A stretch of DNA of 52,685 nucleotides from CAYMPW01 sp964558505 (GTDB lineage Archaea; Thermoplasmatota; Thermoplasmata; Methanomassiliicoccales; Methanomethylophilaceae), in the NCBI GenBank assembly GCA_964558505.1, contig CAZLEI010000007.1, positions 1 through 52,685 of the forward strand, written 5' to 3'. Position numbers and translations under genes: made by a program. Positions 1 to 7,997 of this stretch are shown here, piece by piece. Each line of letters begins with the position of its first letter. The first letter of the stretch is position 1. The notes under the pieces are model-generated. The model saw only the letters and a list, made by a program, of their open reading frames with translations, was not told the origin of the DNA and made no database searches.

Positions 1-22
1 GCAATCTTCATCCGAAGTCCGC

Positions 23-1158
23 ATGAAAGTGAACGAGGAAACGAAGAGATTCGTGTACCGTTACCGGTGGGTGATGTTCGCGATCCTGGTGGTCACCTAC
101 TTCTTCGTCTACTTCCACAGGATGTCCGTCAATGCCGTCGGGACCGACATGATCGAGGACATCGGTAGCGGCTCCAAGGAGTTCCTCAGTTCCATTTATT
201 TCTGGACTTATGCCGCCATGCAGATCCCCAGCGGCCTGCTGTCGGACAGGCTGGGTCCGAGGAAGGCCACGACCATTTTCCTCATGCTCGCGACTGCAGG
301 CTCGTTCCTGACATGCATCGGTACTGATTTCCTCACTTTGGCAATCGGCAAGATGCTCATAGCGGCCGGCATGGCCGTCGTGTACATCCCGCTGATGAAG
401 ATAATATCGGTATGGTACGGCCGGAAGGACTTCCCGCAGCTCAACGGCATAGTGATCGCCGTGGGCAACGTGGGCGCCCTGGCGGCCGCCGCACCATTGA
501 CATACCTGTCAGATGCCATCGGATGGAGGAACGTCTTCTTGGTGCTGGCACTCGTGACCATGGTGCTCGCGGCCCTTTGTTTGACATTCATCCGGGACCA
601 CCCGCACGATGTCGGCAAGCCCGGATTGGAGGAGATCCTCGAAGCGGATACCGGGGAGAGCACCGACGACAAGAGCGACGAGAAGGTCCCGATGCTCTCG
701 GGCCTCGTCACCACATTCAGGAGCGGGCGCGTGTTCTGGACCATGGCCCTGGCGTACTTCCTGATATACGGGACGATCATGGTCTTCCAGGGGACCACGT
801 CCATAATGTACTACAAGAGCCACGTCTACTCGTTCGCCATGGCGGCATGGTTCGTGACGATGATAGGCGTGAGCAAGATCGTCAGCACGGTCCTGATAGG
901 CCGTCTGACCAGCAGGGGCGTCGTCAACTCGAAGAAGAAGCTGATGATGTTCGGAACGTTCATGTACATGCTCGTCTGGGCGGTCATCTGGCTCTGTGCT
1001 GGTGATATTCAGAACGAGTGGTTCTGGTTCATAATATGCGCACTCTTCGGATTCTTCGCAGGCTTCATGACGCTGTCATTCACGCAGGTGAAGGAATGGT
1101 TCCCGATATCCATATCGGGGACGTCCATGGCGGCGATGAACGTCATGCTCTTCCTGGG
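23..1158 (+). CDS. MFS transporter, 3' end lost in assembly gap
   Basis: Integral membrane transporter of the major facilitator superfamily. About 378 residues are visible, with repeated hydrophobic segments and a basic loop between TM2 and TM3 (SDRLGPRKA near residues 75-83), the conserved MFS loop motif. A charged cytoplasmic loop near residues 205-230 (EEILEADTGESTDDKSDE) separates the two halves. The layout resembles organophosphate:phosphate antiporter-type MFS proteins, but the substrate cannot be read from sequence. The coding sequence enters 100 N at position 1159; the last one or two membrane segments are missing. The open frame continuing after the gap belongs to another gene (mmp11), so the apparent 595-residue fusion is an artefact. 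Confidence 0.85.
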
Positions 1159-1258
1159 NNNNNNNNNNNNNNNNNNNNNNNNNNNNNNNNNNNNNNNNNN
1201 NNNNNNNNNNNNNNNNNNNNNNNNNNNNNNNNNNNNNNNNNNNNNNNNNNNNNNNNNN
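1159..1258. other. Assembly gap of 100 N
   Basis: Exactly 100 N, the usual placeholder for a scaffold gap of unknown size. It must hide the C-terminal end of the MFS transporter plus about 136 N-terminal codons of an mmp11 paralogue (judged against the intact copy at 20878-21828), so the true gap is probably more than 500 bp. Confidence 0.97.
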
Positions 1259-1810
1259 GACGGGTATTCCATCGGAGGTGCGAAGGTCCTGCGCACGGAG
1301 ATAATCACGCCGAAACGGGTCAGGGTCATCATCGGCATGGACGATACAGACACCAAGGAGAAGGGTGCATCATGGGTGGTGGCGCTGAGGCTGGGCGAGT
1401 CCTGCCCGATCGGCAAGTTCATCGAGCACAGGATCATCCAGCTCAATCCCAAGGTGCCGAACAAGACTACCAACTGCTGCTCCACGGCGGTCTCGTTCGC
1501 CGTGACGGAGGAGGAGATCCCCGCCCTGGTGGAGTACTGCAGGAAGTTCATCGCGGACAACTCATATTCCCAGGATTCCGTGATGACGGTTTTCAAGGGC
1601 CTGAAGGTCCCGGACGGCCTGAGGGATTTCGGATGGGATGCGAAGAGCACCCTGTTCGTACCCGAGGACGCGGAGAGGATCGCCGAGGAGTACGGAGTGG
1701 AGATCGTCGAGGTCACGGGAAGGCGCGGGGTCATCGGGGCGGTGGCCGCGATAGGATGCTTCGATCTCGGAGACAAGGCCGCGGGCATACCCGAGGATTT
1801 CGAGGATTGA
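1259..1810 (+). CDS. Methanogenesis marker protein 11 paralogue, 5' end lost in gap
   Basis: The 183 visible residues align with residues ~137-316 of the intact methanogenesis marker protein 11 encoded at 20878-21828, at roughly 60% identity by eye. Shared blocks are VRVIIGMDDTDTKEKG, PNKTTNCCSTAV, DSVMTVFKGL and GVIGAVAAIGCFD. The IGMDDTDT block resembles the acidic motif of the TiaS-like (DUF1743) superfamily. The family is a marker of methanogens; its biochemical role is not established. The N-terminal part lies in the gap. It is clearly different in sequence from the second copy, so this is a paralogue rather than a duplicated contig end. Confidence 0.9.
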   Translation, partial: DGYSIGGAKVLRTEIITPKRVRVIIGMDDTDTKEKGASWVVALRLGESCPIGKFIEHRIIQLNPKVPNKTTNCCSTAVSFAVTEEEIPALVEYCRKFIADNSYSQDSVMTVFKGLKVPDGLRDFGWDAKSTLFVPEDAERIAEEYGVEIVEVTGRRGVIGAVAAIGCFDLGDKAAGIPEDFED

Positions 1811-1821
1811 CCGGAACGCAT

Positions 1822-1833
1822 CCGCATGTGCGG
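1822..1833. terminator. Small GC hairpin between convergent genes
   Basis: CCGC-ATGT-GCGG, a 4-bp stem with a 4-nt loop, sits in the 26 bp between the mmp11 paralogue and the convergent nadC. It could help termination on either strand, but it is short and has no strong T-run. Confidence 0.3.
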
Positions 1834-1836
1834 GCT

Positions 1837-2652
1837 TCAGACGATGTCCAGCGAGAACCTCGATGCCTTGACGGAATGCGTCAGGGCGCCCATGGACACT
1901 ATGTCGGCCTTGCCGGCATAATCCTTGAGGTTGTCCATGTTCACATCCCCCGAGGCCTCCACCATGATGCCGGCGTCCACGGCCTTCACCGCCATGTACA
2001 CGGACATCGTCCCTTCGGGGCCCATGTTGTCCGCCATCACGATGTCCGCGCCGTTCTCCGCCGCTATGACGGCATCCTCCACCGATGAAACCTCGCAGTC
2101 GATGAGTATCCCGGGGCAGGCCGCGCGCCCTTTCTTCATGGCATGTTCCACGGATCCGCAGACGGCCGCATGGTTGTCCTTGATCATCATCTCGTCGTAC
2201 AGTCCCATCCTGTGGCGGTAACCTCCGCCCAGGACTATGGCTTTCTTCTCGAACCTGCGGAATCCGGGCGTGGTCTTCCTGGTGCCGGCGATCCTGGTCC
2301 CCGAACCTTCCAGGATGTCCATGGCAGTGCGGGTCATGGTGGCGATCCCGCTCATCCTCATGATGATGTTGAGGGCGGTCCTCTCAGCGGTGACGATGCC
2401 CGCCAGAGGTCCCTCGACCTCCATGACGGCCTGTCCCGGCGATACGCGGTCGCCGTCTGCGGCCAGGAGGACGGAGCCGACGCCCAGCATCGAGAATATC
2501 TCCGCCGCCTCCTCCAGGCCGGCGACCGTGGCATCGTCCTCGCTGATGATGACGGCCCTGCCGTCACCGTCCGGGATCAACGCCGCGGCGGTGATGTCGC
2601 CGGACCCCACATCCTCTTCAAGGAAGCGCCTGAGGTCCGGGTCCAAGGTCAC
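1837..2652 (-). CDS. nadC: Nicotinate-nucleotide pyrophosphorylase (quinolinate phosphoribosyltransferase)
   Basis: Cytosolic NAD biosynthesis enzyme: quinolinate + PRPP -> nicotinate mononucleotide + CO2 + PPi. The 271-residue length is normal. The family core is visible: ERTALNIIMRMSGIAT near residue 90, AGTRKTTPGFRRFEKKA near 120, GGGYRHRMGLYD, then MIKDNH and a late VEASGDV block; the Arg, Lys and His residues of these blocks bind the two acids. Starts with GTG at 2652-2650, overlapping the stop of the upstream beta-CASP nuclease (GTGA), so the two are translationally coupled. nadA and nadB are not in this window. Confidence 0.95.
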   Translation of the reverse strand: MTLDPDLRRFLEEDVGSGDITAAALIPDGDGRAVIISEDDATVAGLEEAAEIFSMLGVGSVLLAADGDRVSPGQAVMEVEGPLAGIVTAERTALNIIMRMSGIATMTRTAMDILEGSGTRIAGTRKTTPGFRRFEKKAIVLGGGYRHRMGLYDEMMIKDNHAAVCGSVEHAMKKGRAACPGILIDCEVSSVEDAVIAAENGADIVMADNMGPEGTMSVYMAVKAVDAGIMVEASGDVNMDNLKDYAGKADIVSMGALTHSVKASRFSLDIV

Positions 2653-3887
2653 ACGTCCAGTTCGAACTCCTTCCCGGCCTCGGGGAGGATCACATTGTAG
2701 TCCGCCAGGTCGGGGAGGAACAGCTCCCTGGTCTCCGAGTGCATGATGATCACGTTCTCGGGGTTGCAGGCGTTGACGAAATCGATGAGCTGCTGGTGGT
2801 CGGCATGGGCGGAGAAATCATATCTCTGCACCTCGCACTCGATCTTGCAGACCTCGCCGTCGATGACGACGCATCCCTGCTCGGTGAGCATCCTGCCGTT
2901 GGTGTCCTCCGCCTGGTACCCGACCAGGAGGATGGCGCTCTTGGGGTCGTTCTTGAGCGAGTTGAGGTATCCCAGGACCGGCCCTCCGTCAAGCATGCCG
3001 CCGGTGGTGACGATTATCTCCCCTTTGCGGGCATGGTCCCTCATGTTGGGGTTCCTGACCTCGTTGAAGTTCTTCCTGGCGTTCTTCATCGCCTTGGGGT
3101 CTGCCAGGTATTCGGGGTAGTTCATGAATATCCTGCTGACCGAGCGGCCCATGCCGTCGACCCACATGTTGTAGGACAGGTTCCTGAGGAGCAGCATGAT
3201 CTCCTGGGTCCTTCCCACTGCGAAGCAGGGGATGAGGACGGTGCCTCCGCGGTCGATGACCTCCTCGACCTTCGCCAGGAACATGGCGGCCACTTCCTTC
3301 CTCGGAGGGTGCAGGCGTCCGCCGTAAGTGCCCTCGATGAACAGGTTGTCGCAGTCCACGGGTTTGGCGCCGGCGACCAGCCTCTGGTCGTCGGTGTGGA
3401 TGTCTCCGGAGTACACAGTGCTGCTGTCGCACTGGAACTCGAACATCGTGGCTCCGGGGATGTGGCCGGCGCTGTGCAGCGTGACGTCGATCTTCCCAAG
3501 CTCGATGGTGTCTCCGTAGGTGAGGGGGACCACGTTCTTCATGGTCCTCTCGATGTCGCCTGTGGTGTAAGGCTGCGGGTAGTTCTCGGCCTTCGCGATC
3601 TTCAGGCTGTCGTACATCATCAGCTCGCCGATCTCAGCGCTCAGCGGGGTGGTGAAGAGCTCGCAGTGGTCCCTTCCGCAGACCTGCGGGATCATCCCGC
3701 AGTGGTCCAGGTGGCCGTGCGTGAGGAACATGTGGTCCACGCGATCTGCCACGGGCAGGGGGTATTCCGGGGGCTTGGAGGGGCTCATGCCGTACTCGAC
3801 GAGCATGGTCTTGTTGTCTCCTTTCATGGTCATCCCCATGCGGCCGACAATGTCTGCACCGCCGAGGAATTCAAATTTCATCTTCAT
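2649..3887 (-). CDS. Beta-CASP metallo-beta-lactamase ribonuclease (aCPSF2/aRNase J type)
   Basis: RNA-processing nuclease of the archaeal beta-CASP family. The dinuclear zinc motif THGHLDH is at residues 56-62; further ligands are in SAGHIPGA, the YSGDIHTDD block, the SAHADHQQ block near residue 365 and the following MHSE. The beta-CASP cap lies between (GTVLIPCFAVGRTQE). At 412 residues it lacks the N-terminal KH domains of aCPSF1, which leaves aCPSF2 or aRNase J; length and lack of insertions favour aCPSF2-like. The start at 3887 has a purine-rich GGAGAGAG element about 7-14 nt upstream; an in-frame ATG lies two codons downstream. Co-transcribed with nadC, with no obvious functional link. 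Confidence 0.88.
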   Translation of the reverse strand: MKMKFEFLGGADIVGRMGMTMKGDNKTMLVEYGMSPSKPPEYPLPVADRVDHMFLTHGHLDHCGMIPQVCGRDHCELFTTPLSAEIGELMMYDSLKIAKAENYPQPYTTGDIERTMKNVVPLTYGDTIELGKIDVTLHSAGHIPGATMFEFQCDSSTVYSGDIHTDDQRLVAGAKPVDCDNLFIEGTYGGRLHPPRKEVAAMFLAKVEEVIDRGGTVLIPCFAVGRTQEIMLLLRNLSYNMWVDGMGRSVSRIFMNYPEYLADPKAMKNARKNFNEVRNPNMRDHARKGEIIVTTGGMLDGGPVLGYLNSLKNDPKSAILLVGYQAEDTNGRMLTEQGCVVIDGEVCKIECEVQRYDFSAHADHQQLIDFVNACNPENVIIMHSETRELFLPDLADYNVILPEAGKEFELDV

Positions 3888-4030
3888 GATGTTCTCTCTC
3901 CTATGTGCCTCCTATGTGCGGAGGGCTTTGTGAAAAGGTCCCGGGGGGTCGCCTCGGGCCCTTTGACTGTGATATGTGATGGTCGCGGGACTCGCCGGCG
4001 ACGATGAATGCTTTTCGCTATCAGGTAACT

Positions 4031-4040
4031 GTATATTTAT
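4031..4040 (-). promoter_or_regulatory. TATA-like element, beta-CASP/nadC operon
   Basis: ATAAATATAC on the minus strand is the best TATA-like element upstream of the beta-CASP gene, implying a leader of about 120 nt. It is uncertain because of that distance; the same AT-rich block could also be read on the plus strand. Confidence 0.35.
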
Positions 4041-4103
4041 CTTCCGAACCCGCGCATGCCGCCGCGCACCGGCGCGCGACCTTGTGACGGCGCATTAGGC
4101 AAC

Positions 4104-4110
4104 TTTAAAA
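4104..4110 (+). promoter_or_regulatory. TATA box, leaderless promoter
   Basis: TTTAAAA about 27 bp upstream of the ATG at 4135. This geometry places transcription start at or just before 4135 and argues against the upstream ATG codons at 4114 and 4117, which would lie before the transcript. Confidence 0.6.
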
Positions 4111-4134
4111 TCCATGATGCTGGTACTTATCGGC

Positions 4135-5921
4135 ATGGGTTCATCAGTGGATAAGACCAAATTGTTCGGCGCTGCGGGGATAATCTCGGCGCTGGCATTC
4201 ATCGTTTTGCTCGTAGCGGCGATATCATGCGCCGGCGACTGGACATTCGGAGTGGACAAGATCAGCGACCTGGCATTGATAAGCGGATCGTCCGCCATCT
4301 ACATGGCGGCGCTCGTTGCCTCCGGTGCACTGGCCGCGGTTCTGGGCTTGGGCGCCCTCCTGTCGACGAAAGAGCCTCTCGGCAAGTTGGCCGGCCTCCT
4401 GGTGGTGCTGGCGGCCGTCGTGCTCATAGTGCTGGCTTTCATGCCCGCCGTCGGCGATGCGCGCACGAACATGACCTATGCGTTCGCCGCCATCGCAGTA
4501 GCGGCCATCCTGGTCTCGGCCATTGCGGATTACGTCGACAAGATGTACATAACCGCGATCCTGTCGGCGGCGTTCGCCGTTGCGAGCGTCGTGCTGTTCC
4601 TCACCATGACCGACTATCTGATATTCGCGGTCGTGGTGGCCTTGTGGGTCCTGCTTCAGGGCATTCTGTGCTTCGCCCCCACTGTGGATGAGTTGAAATA
4701 CCCTAAGAAGGACCTCAAGAAAGCTAAGAGCAAGGAGGCCCTGAAATCCGAGAGAGAGGCCAAGGCCGAGAAAGAGAAAGCGGCCAGGAAAGAGAAGGCC
4801 GAGAAGGAAAAGGCCGAGAAGGAAAAGGCCGAGAAGGAAAAGGCCGAGAAGGAAAAGGCCGAGANNNNNNNNNNNNNNNNNNNNNNNNNNNNNNNNNNNN
4901 NNNNNNNNNNNNNNNNNNNNNNNNNNNNNNNNNNNNNNNNNNNNNNNNNNNNNNNNNNNNNNNNAAGGCCGAGAAGGAAAAGGCCGAGAAGGAAAAGGCC
5001 GAGAAGGAAAAGGCCGAGAAAGATAAGACGGCAGCAGCGGCAGCCGCCGTTGGGAAGAAGCCCAAGAAAGAGGCGGAAGCCAAAACGTCCGCCAAGCCAT
5101 CGCCCGCAGCGGCCAAGGCCGAGGCTTCGCCTGCGAAGGCTGCGCCCGCGACCGAGGAGAAACCGGCACGCAGGCCCAAAGTGGCCTTCGTAGAGGTGCC
5201 TACGCCGGTGTCCGCGATTCACAAAGAAGAGCCAGCTCCCGTCGTCGTGTCGGAAGCGCCCAAGGCGAAACCCATCCCTGAACCGGTGGCAGTCCCCATG
5301 GTGGCGGAAGAACCGGTCAAAGAGCCCGTCGAGGAACCTGCCGTGGCAGCAGCCCTTGCAGAGGAGCCTGTGGAAGAGATCGTCGAGGAACCTATGATGG
5401 AGGCGGTTCCCGCAGAGGATGTCGGCGCAACGGCCACGGATGCCATCGAGGAACCTGCCGTGGCAGCGATTTCCGAAGAGGAGCCTGTGGAAGAGACAGT
5501 CGAAGAGCCTGTGGCCGAGGAGGTCCCGTCGGACGCGGATGTCGGCGCAACGGCCACGGATGCCGTCGAGGAACCTTCCGAGGACATCTCGGATGACGGC
5601 ATCGGCGATGACGAATACACCGACAATTCCCCCGAGGCGCTTGTCAGAAGGGCAGCTTGGAACAAAGGCCTCAGATGCAGGAGGGGCTACGGCCCTTACG
5701 AGATCCCGGTGGCCTTCGTGAAGGGCAGGGTGGCGGTGTTCGTCCAGCCCGCGGATGCAGATGCATCCCTCGACGAGACGCTCAGGTCCGAGGGATGGAC
5801 GGTCTTCAGGTACGACGAAGCGGAGATCACCGACGGCCTGGAACAGGGCGAGACAATCGCCGCGGCCGTCAAGGAGAACCTTCGCGCCGCCCGTGCCAGC
5901 GCCAAGAAGAAAAAGAAATGA
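4135..5921 (+). CDS. Membrane protein with EKEKA repeat linker and soluble C-terminal domain (gap inside)
   Basis: Function unknown. Visible parts in order: an N-terminal membrane region of about six hydrophobic segments (to ~4690); a highly charged Lys/Glu coiled-coil-like linker built of EKEKA units; an Ala/Pro/Lys stretch; an acidic Glu/Pro/Val stretch with internal 40-residue duplications; and a compact C-terminal domain (~5600-5900) with NKGLRCRRGYGPYEIPVAFV and LDETLRSEGWTVFRYDEAEI, ending in a Lys tail. The last domain resembles the fold of Vsr/DUF559 endonuclease-like proteins, but no catalytic D/E-x-K is evident. The 100 N at 4865-4964 shifts the displayed frame; the coding frame resumes at 4965. 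The start at 4135 is chosen from the TATA box. Confidence 0.75.
4801..5015 (+). repeat. 15-bp tandem repeat (EKEKA), interrupted by gap
   Basis: Unit GAGAAGGAAAAGGCC repeats perfectly four times at 4801-4860 and three times at 4971-5015, with partial units on both sides of the N run. It encodes Glu-Lys-Glu-Lys-Ala. The assembly evidently broke inside this low-complexity array. Confidence 0.95.
4865..4964. other. Assembly gap of 100 N within tandem repeat
   Basis: Placeholder of exactly 100 N. The left flank ends after GAGA of a unit and the right flank begins with AAGGCC, so the missing sequence should be 5 + 15n bases if the array is regular. That value is 2 modulo 3 and restores one reading frame across the gap; 100 does not. 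Confidence 0.93.
5418..5577 (+). repeat. 120-bp period internal duplication
   Basis: The block starting GATGTCGGCGCAACGGCCAC at 5418 recurs at 5538, 39 of 40 bases identical, 120 bp (40 codons) apart. Shorter copies of the GAGGAACCT and GAGGAGCCTGTGGAAGAG phrases extend the pattern to about 5310. It lengthens the acidic Glu/Pro linker of the membrane protein. Confidence 0.85.
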
Positions 5922-5996
5922 AACCGCCCGGGGCCCGGGCTTTCCCGGGCCTCGGCATTCACTTGCACATGTGCCAGCGCCGGCGGGCAACAAGTG

Positions 5997-6005
5997 TTTT
6001 AAATA
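5997..6005 (+). promoter_or_regulatory. TATA box
   Basis: TTTTAAATA, about 50 bp upstream of the ATG at 6051, predicts transcription start near 6028. The ATG at 6009 lies upstream of that point, which favours the 6051 start. Confidence 0.55.
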
Positions 6006-6050
6006 TGCATGCCCTACGCTTTTATTGCGGACGGAAGTCCAGCACGGGGG

Positions 6051-6878
6051 ATGCGCGTGCAAGACATAGTCGACAAGATCGCCGATGGCGGCCAGAGGGT
6101 CGCCCTGTGGTTGAAGAGGTACATTTTCGGCAACGGTGCGGACAGCCTTTACGATGTCCGTGCTTCGGTCGCCATAGGGTATCTGCTGAGCATCTTCCTC
6201 TGGTGGATCCCTGTGTTGGGCCAGATGGTCATGGGATATGTTTCAGGCAGGAAGGCCGGAACCCCGTTCAGGGGCATGGTCTGCGTCGCCATGGCCGCCG
6301 GCCTGGCGCTTTTGAGCGTGTACGTCTTCTGCCTGATAGCCTTCGGCCAGTACGGGTTTCCGGGCACGGATCTGGCTACCATCGCAGCGGCCATAGGGGC
6401 CTTCAGTCCCGTGCTATCGTCGACGGCCGTATGCCTCACGCCCTTCTTCGTGGCAGGCACATCCGGTATCAACGTCGGATTGTTCGCCACTGCCATAGCC
6501 TTCGGGTTCGTGGGCGGCATAATGTCCAGCCAGGCCAGGAAAGAGGCGGCATCGCTGATGGCCACAGGTGCCGTCGGGGATACCCTGAGGACACATGCCA
6601 GATCGTTGGATCTCTATGCCCAGAACAAGACATTGGGCTTCAAGGCGTTCGACGATTGCATCACCATGCAGAACATGACCGTGAACGCCAACAACACCGG
6701 GGTGCCCGATGTGCCGAAGGAACCGCCGGTGAGGAGGACGACCTCCACGGTCCAGACGGTGACCACGACGGTCTCGGCGGCATCCGCCACCCGGACGTCC
6801 GGGCCGTTCTCCGACATACTCGGCAAAAAAGAGAAGGACCTTCCGGACGAGGCCGATGACGGCAGTAACAACCAATAA
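6051..6878 (+). CDS. Membrane protein of unknown function
   Basis: 275 residues from the ATG at 6051, which is preceded by a G-rich ACGGGGG element. Four or so hydrophobic segments occupy residues ~40-175 (YLLSIFLWWIPVLGQMVMGY; an Ala/Leu-rich segment; FSPVLSSTAVCLTPFFVAG; FATAIAFGFVGGIM). A soluble tail with Asn/Thr-rich and Lys/Asp-rich stretches follows and ends SDILGKKEKDLPDEADDG. No enzyme motif was recognised. It has its own promoter and lies between another unknown membrane protein and the transcription factor gene tfs. An ATG at 6009 is possible but less likely. Confidence 0.7.
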   Translation: MRVQDIVDKIADGGQRVALWLKRYIFGNGADSLYDVRASVAIGYLLSIFLWWIPVLGQMVMGYVSGRKAGTPFRGMVCVAMAAGLALLSVYVFCLIAFGQYGFPGTDLATIAAAIGAFSPVLSSTAVCLTPFFVAGTSGINVGLFATAIAFGFVGGIMSSQARKEAASLMATGAVGDTLRTHARSLDLYAQNKTLGFKAFDDCITMQNMTVNANNTGVPDVPKEPPVRRTTSTVQTVTTTVSAASATRTSGPFSDILGKKEKDLPDEADDGSNNQ

Positions 6879-6907
6879 CACGCGCGCGAACCCTACGCGG
6901 GCAACGG

Positions 6908-6914
6908 TTTTATA
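6908..6914 (+). promoter_or_regulatory. TATA box of tfs/pcn operon, inside an inverted repeat
   Basis: TTTTATA at 6908-6914 predicts transcription start near 6937, leaving a leader of ~15 nt. It is bracketed by CAACGG (6902-6907) and CCGTTG (6922-6927), a 6-bp inverted repeat that could be an operator or chance. Confidence 0.5.
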
Positions 6915-6951
6915 CGGTGAGCCGTTGTGGTACACATAGAGGCTGATAGGG

Positions 6952-7248
6952 TTGTTTTGTCCTACGTGTGGTTCGATGATGTTCCCGAAAGACGGGAAAT
7001 ACACCTGCAGTTGCGGTGTCGTTCAGGATATTGGCGGGAATACGCAGCATTTTGTCACGGATTCCAAGAACAAAGAGACTACGGTCATCTCGGAGAATGT
7101 GGCGACGCTGCCCAAGACGCGCATCCTGTGCACCGAGTGCGGTAACACGGAAGCGTACTTCGTCATCAGGCAGACCCGCGCCGCGGATGAGCCCGAGACC
7201 AGGATCTACCGTTGCACAAAGTGCAACTACTCCTGGAGAGAATACTGA
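6952..7248 (+). CDS. tfs: Transcription factor S (archaeal TFIIS-like)
   Basis: RNA polymerase cleavage factor. The 98 residues hold two zinc ribbons: an N-terminal CPTCGSMMFPKDGKYTCSC and a C-terminal CTECGNTEAYF...YRCTKCNYSWREY. The loop RAADE at residues 76-80 carries the Asp-Glu pair that reaches the polymerase active site and stimulates transcript cleavage, so it is a true TFS and not an inactive RPB9-like subunit. The start codon is TTG at 6952, fixed by the immediately following Phe-Cys-Pro-Thr-Cys; GGCTGATAGG precedes it. The pcn gene follows 11 bp downstream. Confidence 0.95.
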   Translation: MFCPTCGSMMFPKDGKYTCSCGVVQDIGGNTQHFVTDSKNKETTVISENVATLPKTRILCTECGNTEAYFVIRQTRAADEPETRIYRCTKCNYSWREY

Positions 7249-7259
7249 GAGGCGAGCAC

Positions 7260-7997
7260 ATGTTCAAGGCGGAAATCAAATCGGACACACTGAAAGGACT
7301 CGTGAACATCATTTCGACGTTAATGGACGAGGTCAAATTCTCGATCGACGCCGAAGGCATGAGCTTGAAAGCGGTGGACCCTGCACATGTGGCCATGATC
7401 GAATTGACCATCGGCTCGAAGGCGTTCGAATCATACGCCGCCGACAACACCGAGATCGGCCTCGATCTGGACAAGGTCAAGAGCGTGCTCAAGCTCGCGT
7501 CCTCCGGGGACATGATCTCCATGGAGCAGGACGCAGACCACGGCAGGATAGTATTCAAGGTCGGCAACATCACCAGGCGCATGAACCTGGTCGACACGAC
7601 CAGCATGAGCGACCCCAAGGTCCCCCAGCTCACACTCAACTCCAGGATCGGCGTCGATGTATCGGAGCTGCAGAAAGGCATCAAGGCCGCGGAGTCGATT
7701 TCAGATCATATAGCATTGAAGGCGTCCCCCGAGGGATTCGAACTCTCCTGCGAGGGAGACACGGATGCCGTCAGCCTCAAGCTCGAGGGCGACAAGCTCG
7801 TCAGCCTGGATGCGAACGCGACCGTTTGCAGCCTGTTCCCTCTGGATTACTTCTCCAACATAGTGAAGGCGATCCCGGCGGATACCACGGTGAACATCGA
7901 GCTCGACACGGATTTCCCTGTCAAGCTGGTCTTCGACATCGCAGACAACAACGGGTCCGTCAACTACCTTCTGGCGCCCAGGATAGAAAACGATTGA
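7260..7997 (+). CDS. pcn: DNA polymerase sliding clamp (PCNA)
   Basis: Ring-forming processivity factor for replicative polymerases, normally a homotrimer in archaea. The 245-residue length is normal. Visible blocks: MFKAEIKSDTLKGLVNIIST, MSLKAVDPAHVAMIEL, an interdomain connector region around DTTSMSDPKVPQL, and the C-terminal LVFDIADNNGSVNYLLAPRI. The ATG at 7260 is preceded by GAGAGGCGAGC; a longer frame from 7212 overlaps tfs and is rejected. Grouped with tfs, so an information-processing pair leads into the sugar-phosphate genes. Confidence 0.97.
   Translation: MFKAEIKSDTLKGLVNIISTLMDEVKFSIDAEGMSLKAVDPAHVAMIELTIGSKAFESYAADNTEIGLDLDKVKSVLKLASSGDMISMEQDADHGRIVFKVGNITRRMNLVDTTSMSDPKVPQLTLNSRIGVDVSELQKGIKAAESISDHIALKASPEGFELSCEGDTDAVSLKLEGDKLVSLDANATVCSLFPLDYFSNIVKAIPADTTVNIELDTDFPVKLVFDIADNNGSVNYLLAPRIEND

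Noticed and set aside
4656..6062. 468-residue minus-strand reading opposite the EKEKA-repeat protein
   Set aside because: It is a complement of the charged repeats (Leu/Phe/Gly periodic sequence), depends on the N run, and overlaps the real gene throughout.
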